Source: Acidobacteriota bacterium
Lineage (GTDB): Bacteria > Acidobacteriota > Thermoanaerobaculia > Multivoradales > Multivoraceae
Assembly (NCBI GenBank): GCA_028877275.1
Contig: JAPPFP010000001.1
Location: 62,001-126,000 of the forward strand
Direction of reading: 5' to 3'
Length of the DNA stretch: 64,000 bases
The notes beneath the pieces were generated by a model that did no database searches, had not been told where the DNA came from, and worked only from the letters and a program-made list of their open reading frames with translations. The position numbers and the translations under genes are program-made. Below are positions 8,693 through 16,236 of this stretch, piece by piece. Every line of letters begins with the position of its first letter. The first letter of the stretch is position 1.

Positions 8693-9363
8693 CTCGCCTC
8701 GCGCACCAGCACCTTCGACGCCGCCGGAAAGCCCAGGCTGAATTCGCGCGCGCCCGAGACCACGGCAACGCTCCCGGCCGTCTCGTCCCGCGCCGCCACC
8801 TCGACCTGGCTGCCCGGCACCAGCCCCTCGCGCTCCGCGAAGCGCAGGAACTCGGCGTTCTGATCGGTCACCCGAACCACCTCGACGACCTGGTTCAAGG
8901 CGCACTTCAGGAGGCTCGGATGATCGACGAGTTCGATGTGACCGTCGGCGCTTGGAATCGGGTCGCCGTGGGGATCCACCGATGGATGGCCGAGCATCTC
9001 GTCCATCCGCTCGATCATCCGCCCCGAAACGGAGTGCTCCAGCAACTCGGCCTCGGAGTGGACCTCACTCCAGTCGAAGCCCATCACGTTGACCAGGAAG
9101 AGCTCGATCAGCCGATGCCGCCTGAGCACGTGCGTCGCCAGCTTGCGACCAGCCGGCAGGAGTCGGACGCCGCTATACGGTTCGTACGCGACCAGTCCGG
9201 ACTCGGCCAGGGTCTTCATCATCGCCGTGACCGAGGCCGGAGCCACCTTGAGGCGCGCCGCGATCCTCCCCATCGGCACGAGCTGCGCACCCTCCATCCG
9301 GGCTTCATGCTCCGCCAGGAAGATGGACTTCAGGTAGTCCTCGACGGTGCTACTGGCGCGCAT
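8689..9363 (-). CDS. DtxR/MntR-family metal-dependent transcriptional repressor
   Basis: The product is 224 residues: an N-terminal winged helix (STVEDYLKSIFLAE, then MGRIAARLKVAPASVTAMM as the recognition helix region), a dimerisation/metal-binding part with VHSEAELLEHSVS and HPSVDPHGDPIP, and a C-terminal FeoA/SH3-like domain from about residue 150. Proteins of this family bind DNA when loaded with iron or manganese. The ATG lies inside the end of the isopentenyl phosphate kinase gene (14-nt overlap), so it is the last gene of the mevalonate operon. Why a metal regulator is coupled to isoprenoid genes is not clear from the sequence. Confidence 0.85.
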   Translation of the reverse strand: MRASSTVEDYLKSIFLAEHEARMEGAQLVPMGRIAARLKVAPASVTAMMKTLAESGLVAYEPYSGVRLLPAGRKLATHVLRRHRLIELFLVNVMGFDWSEVHSEAELLEHSVSGRMIERMDEMLGHPSVDPHGDPIPSADGHIELVDHPSLLKCALNQVVEVVRVTDQNAEFLRFAEREGLVPGSQVEVAARDETAGSVAVVSGAREFSLGFPAASKVLVREAS

Positions 9364-10189
9364 CTTCCACCTCGCCCGGACCAACGAGTGTACCGGCGCT
9401 CTTCGCCTCCCCTTCCGGATGCCGCAGGACCGACTCCAGAAGGCCGGGCCGGCGCCCGTCGATGATGAGAGATTCGACGCCGCGCCGCGCCAACGCCCAG
9501 GCGGTCGCAAGACGGTGCTCCATTCCGCCGGTGACATCGACCGCCGGCGAGCCGCCGGCGGCCTCCGACGCCGCTCCGATGTTCGCCGCGTCGATGCGGC
9601 GTACGAGCCGTCCGGCGTCGTCCAGCACGCCGGCCGTCGCACCCAGCCACACCGCCCGTCGCACCCGGACACCGAGCGGAACGAGGGCGCGGGCAAGGAA
9701 CTCGAACACCGTCTCCGTCGACGCAATCGAGGCCCCGCGCGTCCGGTCCACGACGACGTCACCCATCGTGACCGGCACCAGGCCCTCCCGCAACGCCGCG
9801 GCCAGCGGTGCGGGCGGCGGCCCGTCGGCCTCTCCGTCGTCAGCGACCAGAAAACCGGACGGCAGTTGCGAGTAGGCCGGCACGCCGGCCCCGACCAGAC
9901 TCTCGACGACCAGCCGGTGGAGCTCGACGGCCGCGGACTGCGTGCGCGCGATGCCCATCGGGTCCGCGTCAGGGCCTCGACGGGCGCCGCCCCGGCCGCC
10001 GGCGAGGCCGGCGGCGCGGGCCTCCGGGTGCCCGAAGGAGCCGCTGCCGTGACCAATCACGAGAGCGCCCCCCGACCACCCGGCCGCGATCTCGGCCGCC
10101 AGCCGCGGCAGGTGTTCCGTCGCTACCGTGCGCGGTTTTGTCTTGTCCGTGATCAGGCTGCCGCCGAGCTTGACCAGAGTGACATCCAA
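9350..10189 (-). CDS. Isopentenyl phosphate kinase (amino acid kinase family)
   Basis: The product is about 279 residues. The N-terminus TLVKLGGSLITDK, the segment LVIGHGSGSFGH with the catalytic histidine typical of this enzyme, and DVTGGMEHRLATAW near the C-terminus identify isopentenyl phosphate kinase. It phosphorylates isopentenyl phosphate to isopentenyl diphosphate and is the last step of the alternative mevalonate route. The start is uncertain: the TTG at 10189 begins the conserved N-terminus, while a TTG at 10231 would overlap the preceding stop (TTGA) and add 14 residues. Its presence beside a mevalonate-phosphate decarboxylase, with no phosphomevalonate kinase gene in the operon, explains its role. 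Confidence 0.85.
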   Translation of the reverse strand: MDVTLVKLGGSLITDKTKPRTVATEHLPRLAAEIAAGWSGGALVIGHGSGSFGHPEARAAGLAGGRGGARRGPDADPMGIARTQSAAVELHRLVVESLVGAGVPAYSQLPSGFLVADDGEADGPPPAPLAAALREGLVPVTMGDVVVDRTRGASIASTETVFEFLARALVPLGVRVRRAVWLGATAGVLDDAGRLVRRIDAANIGAASEAAGGSPAVDVTGGMEHRLATAWALARRGVESLIIDGRRPGLLESVLRHPEGEAKSAGTLVGPGEVEDARQ

Positions 10190-10227
10190 CCGCCCGGCCG
10201 CGGCTTGATGTCCGGCGGCGGCCGCGC

Positions 10228-11280
10228 TCAAGGCCCGGCTCCGCGCCGCCACACCGGCGGGCCGCCGGTGCGGTCGCGCAACACGCGCTCGACGCCGCCG
10301 AGGGCCATGAGCCGTTCCGCCACCCGCGACTCGTCGGCCGGCTGGCAGATCACGTGGACGTTCGCGCCGGCATCCATCGTGGCGTAGGCGGCGACACCGT
10401 CCACGCGCAGGTCGCGGACCGCGGCCAGCACCTCGATCGTGCCCGGTGTCCAGTAGTACACCGGAGGCCTGGACGACATCGCGATCAGGTGGAGATCGAT
10501 TCCCTCCTCCTCGATCGCCGGCCCCAGGGCCTCGAAGTCGCGCTGCCTGAGCGCGTCCCGCACCCGTTCCAGGCGCTCCTCGAGCGCCGCCAGACGCGGC
10601 GCGAAGTACGGACTGCTCGTCGCAAGCTGGTGCCCGTCCCGCGAGGACACCTTCTTGGCGCCGGTCTCGACGACGGCAACCACGTCGCACAGCCGCCACG
10701 CGTCCTCGTCCAGGATCTGAACCGCGCTGTTGTCGTCACCGTCGGGCCACTCCACATAACCGCCGTAGGCCGAGCGGGCGGCCGAACCCGACCCGCTGCT
10801 CCGTGACAGCGCGGACAGGGTCCGCGGCGGCAGGTCGAAGCCCATGGCGGCCGTCACGGCCAGAGTCAGGGCGGTGAAGCCCGAAGCCGAAGAGGCGATC
10901 CCGGCCGCCGCCGGGAACGTGTTGCCCGTCGCGATCCGGAACCCGCCCGTGTAGGGCGCCGCCGTCTGCCGCGACCACTCGCGCAGCCGGTCCAGGTGGC
11001 GCCGCGTGCGTTCGACGAAGGCCGGCGGCGCGTTCGTGGCGCCGTCTGAACGGCCCGGGCCCGGCTCTTCCAGCCAGACGATCTCGTCGTCCCGTCCGTC
11101 GGCCAGGGGAGACGCCGAGCAGATCGACCGGCAGGCGTCCAGGGTCATCGACAGCGAGCGGTTGAAGGGAACCGGCCCCTCGAGATCGCGGGCGCCCCAG
11201 TACTTGATGAAGGCGATGTTCGAAGGCGCCTCGGCCGTCACGGGCCCAGGCTCATGGGCCGGTTCCAACGCGGAGTTCAT
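10228..11280 (-). CDS. Phosphomevalonate or diphosphomevalonate decarboxylase (GHMP family)
   Basis: The product is 350 residues. Family marks are SNIAFIKYWGARD near residue 21, the GHMP phosphate-binding loop FPAAAGIASSASGF in the middle, and TMDAGANVHVICQ near the C-terminus, which carries the catalytic Asp of the decarboxylase. The family decarboxylates mevalonate 5-diphosphate, or mevalonate 5-phosphate in haloarchaea and Roseiflexus. Because the operon has isopentenyl phosphate kinase and no phosphomevalonate kinase, I infer the monophosphate as substrate; the sequence alone does not settle this. It follows mevalonate kinase by 12 nt. Confidence 0.85.
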   Translation of the reverse strand: MNSALEPAHEPGPVTAEAPSNIAFIKYWGARDLEGPVPFNRSLSMTLDACRSICSASPLADGRDDEIVWLEEPGPGRSDGATNAPPAFVERTRRHLDRLREWSRQTAAPYTGGFRIATGNTFPAAAGIASSASGFTALTLAVTAAMGFDLPPRTLSALSRSSGSGSAARSAYGGYVEWPDGDDNSAVQILDEDAWRLCDVVAVVETGAKKVSSRDGHQLATSSPYFAPRLAALEERLERVRDALRQRDFEALGPAIEEEGIDLHLIAMSSRPPVYYWTPGTIEVLAAVRDLRVDGVAAYATMDAGANVHVICQPADESRVAERLMALGGVERVLRDRTGGPPVWRRGAGP

Positions 11281-11292
11281 CTCTCCCGGAGC

Positions 11293-12408
11293 CTACAGTC
11301 GATCGACGGTGGGACTCTCGAATCTCAGGCCATCGGCGCCGATCGCCGCGTTCACAGGCTCGAGGTCCGAGATGCCCTCGATCGTCCCAGCCGACCGGCC
11401 ACCGAGCATGCAGATCAACGCACCGGCCGGCTCGCCTTCAAGAGCCCCGGCCCCGGAGATTTTCGCCGCGCCCCCGGCAGCTTCCACCGACGCGATCCGG
11501 CGTGCGACCGCCGGCGGCACAACGCCGAGCTCGACCAGGGCGCGATGACCGTCGGCGACGGCGGAGGCCGCATCCCGCGGCCCGCCGTCCTCAAGCGCCG
11601 CGCGAAAGGACTCCACCGCCGCCGCGATGCGGTCGAACACGGCGGTCGTCCGCTCAGGCCCTTCCTCGTAGCGCCGTCGCACCGCCGTGACCACCGCACC
11701 CGTGGTCTGGCTTGGAGTCCCGCTGTCGAGGATCTCGACCGCGCCGGGAAGCCACTCCGGCCGCGGCAAGTCGTCGAATCGCAACTCGTCACCCACACGG
11801 CTGACGAGCAGGACGCCACCACGGAGAACCGTTCCACTGTCGATTCCAGACGGGAAACCGTGCTGACGCCGCTCGACCTCCAGCGCCGCCGCCTCGATCG
11901 CCGCCAGTTCGTCGGGCGAGCGACCCCGCCTCCCTGCCAGTGCGCGCACGGCAGCAACCACTCCAACGCCAGCCGCGGCAGAACTGCCGAGGCCGGCACC
12001 AACCGGAAGCTGGGACCGCAACCGCAACTCAAGTCCCCGTCGTCGCAGCCGTTTCGAAACCGCCGGTGGCAAAGATGCCGCCGCTTCACCGACCGCGATC
12101 CGGACCAGGGCACTCCGGTCGTCCGCCGGCCTGAACGGGCCGTCGCCCGCTTGGAACCTGTCCCATCGACTGCGGGCGCGGTTCGTGAAGTCTTCAATCG
12201 CCGGCCAGGTGTGCTCTTCCTGAAGACCCAGGTCAGGCAAGTCCAGGCGAACCCGGCCGACGCCCGTCGGATCGCGACGGGCTTCAACGGCAAGGCGCAG
12301 GTCCACCGCCGCCACCACCGCCGGCCGGCCGTACACCGCCGCGTGCTCCCCCATCAGGATCACCTTGCCCGGCACGCTCAACCGCACCACAGAGGCCTCC
12401 ACCGTCAT
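11293..12408 (-). CDS. mvk: Mevalonate kinase (GHMP family)
   Basis: The product is 371 residues. The N-terminal substrate/ATP segment PGKVILMGEHAAVYGRPAVV (residues 13-32), the phosphate-binding loop PVGAGLGSSAAAGVG and the catalytic region GFPSGIDSGTVLRGG match mevalonate kinase. The third GHMP motif reads KISGAGALEG rather than the usual GAGGGG, a mild departure. It converts mevalonate to mevalonate 5-phosphate. It lies between the GNAT gene (22 nt upstream) and the decarboxylase gene in the same operon. Confidence 0.9.
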   Translation of the reverse strand: MTVEASVVRLSVPGKVILMGEHAAVYGRPAVVAAVDLRLAVEARRDPTGVGRVRLDLPDLGLQEEHTWPAIEDFTNRARSRWDRFQAGDGPFRPADDRSALVRIAVGEAAASLPPAVSKRLRRRGLELRLRSQLPVGAGLGSSAAAGVGVVAAVRALAGRRGRSPDELAAIEAAALEVERRQHGFPSGIDSGTVLRGGVLLVSRVGDELRFDDLPRPEWLPGAVEILDSGTPSQTTGAVVTAVRRRYEEGPERTTAVFDRIAAAVESFRAALEDGGPRDAASAVADGHRALVELGVVPPAVARRIASVEAAGGAAKISGAGALEGEPAGALICMLGGRSAGTIEGISDLEPVNAAIGADGLRFESPTVDRL

Positions 12409-12430
12409 GAAGCGACCCGGCGCTTCAGGC

Positions 12431-12448
12431 TCAACCCGCGCGTGCGGC
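12431..12448 (+). repeat. 18-bp direct repeat, copy 1 (end of GNAT gene)
   Basis: TCAACCCGCGCGTGCGGC occurs here and again exactly 600 bp further on at the end of the HMG-CoA reductase gene. Both copies supply the last five codons and the stop of their gene. The flanking bases are only loosely similar. Confidence 0.8.
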
Positions 12449-13024
12449 GTCGGAGCGGTCCAGCTTGATCGTTCGCGTCACCACCCACTTGTCCTTCCCG
12501 ATCTGCCGCGATCGCTTGAAGCCGCTCCGTTCGAACATGGACAGCGAACCGTTGAAGAGGAATGCCGGCGAGGCTTTTCTGCCTTCTGTGTTTTCCGGGT
12601 ACGCCTCAACGCGCCCGCCGCCCAGCGTCCTGATTTGCTCGATGGCGCCTTTCAATGCAACTGAAGCGACGCCGTTGCCGCGATGTCCATTACCGGAAAA
12701 GAAGCAGGTGATCCGCCAGTCGGGCAAGACCGGATCGGTCTTCCGATAGGCACGCTGATTGTGGATCCGCGGAAGCTCCTCCGGCGATCCAAACTGGCAC
12801 CAGCCCACGCAGTCCTCGCCCTCGAAGACAAGCGAGGCGTGCGCCCGGCCTTCACGAACGAGGCGTTCCTTCGCCTTGCGCTTTTGAGCGGGGGTCTTAT
12901 CCCCGCTGACTTCCTTCCCGTGGTACCACATGCACCAGCACCCGCCCCAGACACCGTTGTTCGCCTCGACGAGGCGCGCGAATTCCGGCCAGGTCGTCTC
13001 GTCGAGCGCCCTGGTTTCATACAT
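12431..13024 (-). CDS. GNAT-family N-acetyltransferase inserted in the mevalonate operon
   Basis: The product is 197 residues. The C-terminal half has the acetyl-CoA-binding region (GHRGNGVASVALKGAIEQIR) and a late SMFERSGFKRSRQ strand, as in GNAT acetyltransferases. The N-terminus has an unusual cysteine/tryptophan-rich segment, NNGVWGGCWCMWYHG, that marks a distinct subfamily found in assorted soil bacteria. There is no known link to isoprenoid synthesis. Its last 18 nt, which encode AARAG and the stop, are identical to the last 18 nt of the HMG-CoA reductase gene, and this suggests it was inserted there. The substrate is unknown. Confidence 0.75.
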   Translation of the reverse strand: MYETRALDETTWPEFARLVEANNGVWGGCWCMWYHGKEVSGDKTPAQKRKAKERLVREGRAHASLVFEGEDCVGWCQFGSPEELPRIHNQRAYRKTDPVLPDWRITCFFSGNGHRGNGVASVALKGAIEQIRTLGGGRVEAYPENTEGRKASPAFLFNGSLSMFERSGFKRSRQIGKDKWVVTRTIKLDRSDAARAG

Positions 13025-13030
13025 GGTGGT

Positions 13031-13048
13031 TCAACCCGCGCGTGCGGC
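13031..13048 (+). repeat. 18-bp direct repeat, copy 2 (end of HMG-CoA reductase gene)
   Basis: Second copy of TCAACCCGCGCGTGCGGC. Together with the first copy it brackets the GNAT gene, as expected if that gene entered the operon by an event that duplicated the end of the reductase gene. Confidence 0.8.
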
Positions 13049-14308
13049 ACTCGAACGGCCCAGCCGTTCGTGGGCCCGCGCCAGGTCGCGCGACGTGAAC
13101 GCCGCGGTCAGGGAGAGCTCGCCCGCCAGGACGACGGCGCCGACGATCTCGGCCAGCCGGCGCACCGCCGCGCCCGGTCGCTCCGCGTTGGGCCGCACGC
13201 CCATCACCTCGAGCGCCTCGCGCTGGGTGTCTAGACCGGTGCCGCCGCCGATCGCGGCCAGCGGGCAATCCGGCATGTAGACGGACGCGTAGACGGAACC
13301 GTCCTCCCGCGCCTCGAACGAGGCGACACCCATCGCGCCTTCCACCACGTGGGCGAGATCCTGGCCGCAGGCGACGAAGACCGCCGCCAGCACGTTCGCG
13401 AACTGGGCGTTGAAGGCGAGCGCGCCGGCCGCCACGGAACCGAGCAGGTTCTTGCGGTAGGCCACGTCCTGAAGTGCCTTCGCCTCCGACTTGAGGACCT
13501 TGCGCACGGTGGTCTCGTCAAGCACGACCTCGGCGTGAATCCGCTTGCCGCGACCGAGCTGGTAGTTGACCGCCGAGGGCTTCTTGTCGACACAGTAGTT
13601 CCCCGACAGCGCCACGCACTGGGCGCCCGTCTCCGGCTCGATCAGCTCCGACACCAGGCGGTCGCAGGCGATCGTCACCATGTTCATGCCCATCGCGTCG
13701 CCTGTAGCGAAGCGGAAGCGCAGGAAGACGGTGCTGCCGACGACCGACGGCCGAATCTCCAGGAGCTTCAGATAGCGGCTCGTCTCCTGCGCCTTGGCGC
13801 GGATCCTCTCCTCGTTGGCTTCCAGCCACTCGATCAGTCGCCGGGTGTCCTCGATCCCCGTGGTGCGGAAGACGGGCGCCCGGGTCATGCCCACGTCCTC
13901 GACGAAGACGGTCGCGCCGCCCGCGGCCGTGATCGCGCGACAGCCGCGGTTGACGCTGGCGAGCAGCGCCCCCTCGGTGGTCGCCATCGGCACGCAGACC
14001 GTGCCGTCGATCTCGCTCCCGCGTACGTGAACCGGCCCGGCAACACCCATCGGCACCTGGGCGGCGCCGATGAAGTTCTCGCAGTTCTGCGTGGACGCGC
14101 GTTCGCCGTCCAGGGCGTAGCTGCCGATCGCCGTGAGCGGACCGCTGCCGGTCGCCAGGTCCAGAGCCCGCCGCCGCACCGCCGCCTGCCCCGCCGCGTC
14201 GAGGCCGGGAGGCGGCCTGTGGAAGCCGCGCTCGGAACCGGCGATCTCGGCCGCCGCGGCCTCGAGTTCGGGAGCCAGTTCAGAGCCCGAAACCGGCCGA
14301 TCAGCCAT
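13031..14308 (-). CDS. hmgA: Hydroxymethylglutaryl-CoA reductase, class I
   Basis: The product is 425 residues, matching the catalytic part of class I (NADPH) reductases as in archaea. Visible are ENFIGAAQVPMGVAGP (residues 77-92), the catalytic glutamate in TTEGALLAS (Glu112), the cofactor loop DAMGMNM (204-210), the lysine of DKKPSAVNY, the aspartate of CGQDLAHVVE and the C-terminal histidine of RAHERLGRS. It reduces HMG-CoA to mevalonate. The ATG overlaps the end of the isomerase gene by 8 nt, so the two are translationally coupled. Confidence 0.93.
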   Translation of the reverse strand: MADRPVSGSELAPELEAAAAEIAGSERGFHRPPPGLDAAGQAAVRRRALDLATGSGPLTAIGSYALDGERASTQNCENFIGAAQVPMGVAGPVHVRGSEIDGTVCVPMATTEGALLASVNRGCRAITAAGGATVFVEDVGMTRAPVFRTTGIEDTRRLIEWLEANEERIRAKAQETSRYLKLLEIRPSVVGSTVFLRFRFATGDAMGMNMVTIACDRLVSELIEPETGAQCVALSGNYCVDKKPSAVNYQLGRGKRIHAEVVLDETTVRKVLKSEAKALQDVAYRKNLLGSVAAGALAFNAQFANVLAAVFVACGQDLAHVVEGAMGVASFEAREDGSVYASVYMPDCPLAAIGGGTGLDTQREALEVMGVRPNAERPGAAVRRLAEIVGAVVLAGELSLTAAFTSRDLARAHERLGRSSAARAG

Positions 14309-15344
14309 CGCCCGTCTCCTTCAGGAGTGGCACGCGGCGCAACGCCGCGAGGTCGGCAGCGCCGGTGCAGAACATGCACGTGCGCAGCTCGAAGGCGGTG
14401 CGGGAGATCCGGTCGACGACCGCCTCGGTCGATCTGTTGGCCGCTTCGAGGAAGGGGAACGCCATGCCGGCGACGTCGGCGCCAAGGGCCAGCGCCTTCG
14501 CCGCGTCGATTCCGGAGCGGATGCCGCCGCTGCCGATGACCTGGACGCCGGGCACGGCGGCCAACTGGCGGATCGACTCCGGCGTCGGCACTCCCCAGTC
14601 GGCGAAGCGCTCACCCAGCGCCACTTCGTCGGCCCGGGCCGCCTCGATCCGCGCCCAGCTCGTGCCTCCCACTCCGGCCGTGTCCAGGATGCGGACACCG
14701 ACGTTGGCGAGCTCGCGGCCCACCGCGGCCGAGATGCCGCAACCGATCTCCTTGACCACCACCGGCACGTCGAGCGCCTCGACCACGCGGGCGATCTTCG
14801 GCAGCAGTCCGCGGAAGTTCAGTTGGCCTTCCGGCTGCAGCGCCTCCTGCAGCGCGTTCAGGTGCAGCACCAGGGCGTCCGCCTCGATCATGTCGACGGC
14901 CCGCCGGCACTCGTCGATGCCGTAGCCGTAGTTCAGTTGCACCGCGCCCAGATTGGCCAGGATCGGGACGCTGGGAGCGAACTCCCGCACCCGGAACGTC
15001 GCCGCGGTCTCCGGATCGTCAATCGCCTTGCGCTGCGAGCCGACACCGAGAGCGACGCGCTTTGCCTCGGCCGCCTCGGCCAGACGGCGATTGATCTCCT
15101 CCGCGGCGCCGGTGCCGCCGGTCATGCACGAGATGAGCAGCGGCGCCTCCAGCTCCCGTCCCAGGAAGCCGCAGCCGATCCGGACGTCGTCGAAGTCGAT
15201 CTCCGGCAGCGCCCGGTGCTCGAACCGGTAGTCGTCGAAGTAGCTGCGCTCGACCTGCATCCGCCGATCCAGCGCCAGCCGGATGTGCTCAGCCTTGCGA
15301 TCCCGCTCGCCCTCCGCCGCCGCCAGCAGCGGACGGGTACTCAA
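14301..15344 (-). CDS. fni: Type 2 isopentenyl-diphosphate delta-isomerase (FMN-dependent)
   Basis: The product is 347 residues. The N-terminus has RKAEHIRLAL and the family's ISCMTGGTG segment, followed by VALGVGSQRKAI and, near the C-terminus, VIGSGGIRSGIDAAKALALG for FMN phosphate binding. The enzyme interconverts IPP and DMAPP. It is the first gene of the mevalonate operon. The start appears to be a TTG at 15344; no ATG is available before the conserved region. The promoter should lie in 15345-15420, but I cannot assign hexamers with confidence. Confidence 0.9.
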   Translation of the reverse strand: MSTRPLLAAAEGERDRKAEHIRLALDRRMQVERSYFDDYRFEHRALPEIDFDDVRIGCGFLGRELEAPLLISCMTGGTGAAEEINRRLAEAAEAKRVALGVGSQRKAIDDPETAATFRVREFAPSVPILANLGAVQLNYGYGIDECRRAVDMIEADALVLHLNALQEALQPEGQLNFRGLLPKIARVVEALDVPVVVKEIGCGISAAVGRELANVGVRILDTAGVGGTSWARIEAARADEVALGERFADWGVPTPESIRQLAAVPGVQVIGSGGIRSGIDAAKALALGADVAGMAFPFLEAANRSTEAVVDRISRTAFELRTCMFCTGAADLAALRRVPLLKETGDG

Positions 15345-15475
15345 GAAACCGCCCCGATCCTGCGGCTACACATGCGCGGCACTGTACCGGAATTCGCGTA
15401 AGTGAAGCGTTCACGGTCGGATGCGGCTGCGGCTGCGGCGTGACGGCGTCGGTTGCACCCGCCTGCCTGGTCGGC

Positions 15476-15629
15476 GCTCAGAGGGGAGGGACCCAGGTGC
15501 CGTTCGCGCTCGGAGAAGCGCGGAAGGGGGTGCGCTCACTGCACTCCGCTCGCTTCGGTCAGTCAGTGGCGATTGAAGCGGCGTGGGAAGTCGCTCGCTG
15601 CGAGCCACCTGGGTCCCTCCCCTCTGAGC
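15476..15629 (+). repeat. Long-arm hairpin element, copy A
   Basis: A 24-bp perfect inverted repeat (left arm 15476-15499, GCTCAGAGGGGAGGGACCCA...; right arm 15606-15629) encloses a 106-nt loop. The loop contains GGGAAGTCGCTCG (15584-15597) and an inner short inverted repeat around CACTG/CAGTG. The same layout, with different but still fully complementary arms, recurs in copies B and C. It could be a structured RNA, a miniature mobile element or a strong terminator; the sequence alone does not decide. Confidence 0.8.
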
Positions 15630-15672
15630 CCCTGGGCAGGCTCGACATCGCCGGGCAGCGAACCGGCCGCAA

Positions 15673-15742
15673 ACTGGGTGCGCCGGCGTCCCCGCCGGCT
15701 GCCGCCGAAGGCGGCCACCAAACGCGCCGGCCGTCAGGCCGG
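15673..15742 (+). repeat. Three-hairpin repeat unit, copy R1
   Basis: It starts ACTGGGTGCGCCGGCG and contains three successive short hairpins: GCCGGCG/CGCCGGC with a four-base loop, GCCGCC-GAA-GGCGGC, and GCCGGCC/GGCCGGC. It lies 43 nt after hairpin element A in the same orientation. Related copies are at 24581 (part), 39551, 51986 (part), 58849, 15967 (part) and 32409 (fragment). Confidence 0.8.
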
Positions 15743-15966
15743 CTCCACTTTGGCGGCCGGTCCCACACAAAGTGGGTGGCACCTGCCGCGTGTCGAAGGC
15801 GGAAGGTACTCAGGCGAGCAGGCGATCCAGCGCGGTAACCAAGGTCGTGACTGCGCCAGCGACCAACACCATGCGCCACGTGAGACGAGCCTCCATGGGC
15901 CCAGTTCGCCACGTGTAGCGGCAGGAAAGAGGAGCGAGGCTGGCGCCTTGCGCGATCTTCCAGGGG

Positions 15967-15994
15967 CCGGCGAGGACGCCGGCGCACCCAGTGT
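15967..15994 (-). repeat. Three-hairpin repeat unit, partial copy R2 (first hairpin only)
   Basis: Reverse-strand copy of the ACTGGGTGCGCCGGCG start and the first hairpin (loop TCCT). The second and third hairpins are absent. It lies beside hairpin element C with the same relative order and orientation as R1 has to element A. Confidence 0.75.
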
Positions 15995-16030
15995 GGGACG
16001 CCGTGAGCACAGTGGGCGTCCAGCCCGCGG

Positions 16031-16194
16031 CGGGGCCGGGGGGAGGGGTGCCCAGGGGGTCGGAGGCAAGCGACTTCCTCCGCCGACCCAGTCACCGACG
16101 CCGCAGCGGAGCGCAGCCGACAACAGCGAGCCCACCCCTTCCCATCCTTTCCCCGGAGGGCGAGCGTCCCCTGGCACCCCTCCCACCGGTCCCG
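16031..16194 (-). repeat. Long-arm hairpin element, copy C
   Basis: The arms 16031-16059 and 16167-16194 are nearly complementary (core GGGAGGGGTGCC paired with GGCACCCCTCCC, with one bulge and two mismatches) around a loop of about 107 nt. Read on the minus strand, the loop contains GGAAGTCGCTTG at the same place as GGGAAGTCGCTCG in copy A. It is therefore the same element in opposite orientation. Confidence 0.7.
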
Positions 16195-16236
16195 TCGCGG
16201 GCGGGTAGTACCAACGTCGCTACGCCGACGCGCGGC

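Larger units (their letters stand above)
15345..16236. other. Non-coding repeat cluster between the mevalonate operon and moaA
   Basis: About 890 bp with no convincing gene. It holds two long-arm hairpin elements (A and C) in opposite orientation, each followed on its inner side by a three-hairpin repeat unit or part of one. The roughly 250 bp between the inner units contains a short inverted repeat (CCACTTT at 15745-15751, AAAGTGG at 15769-15775). It also holds a possible 28-codon minus-strand frame (15810-15896) whose product would be one hydrophobic helix; I do not call that a gene. Frames reading through the repeats give low-complexity proteins without family resemblance. Confidence 0.75.

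Noticed and set aside
15810-15896. A 28-codon minus-strand frame with one hydrophobic helix
   Set aside because: Too short to support, with no clear ribosome site and lying between inverted repeats. Recorded only as a possibility.
15453-16208. A 251-codon plus-strand frame across the repeat cluster
   Set aside because: It reads through both hairpin elements and the three-hairpin repeats; its composition is that of translated repeats.
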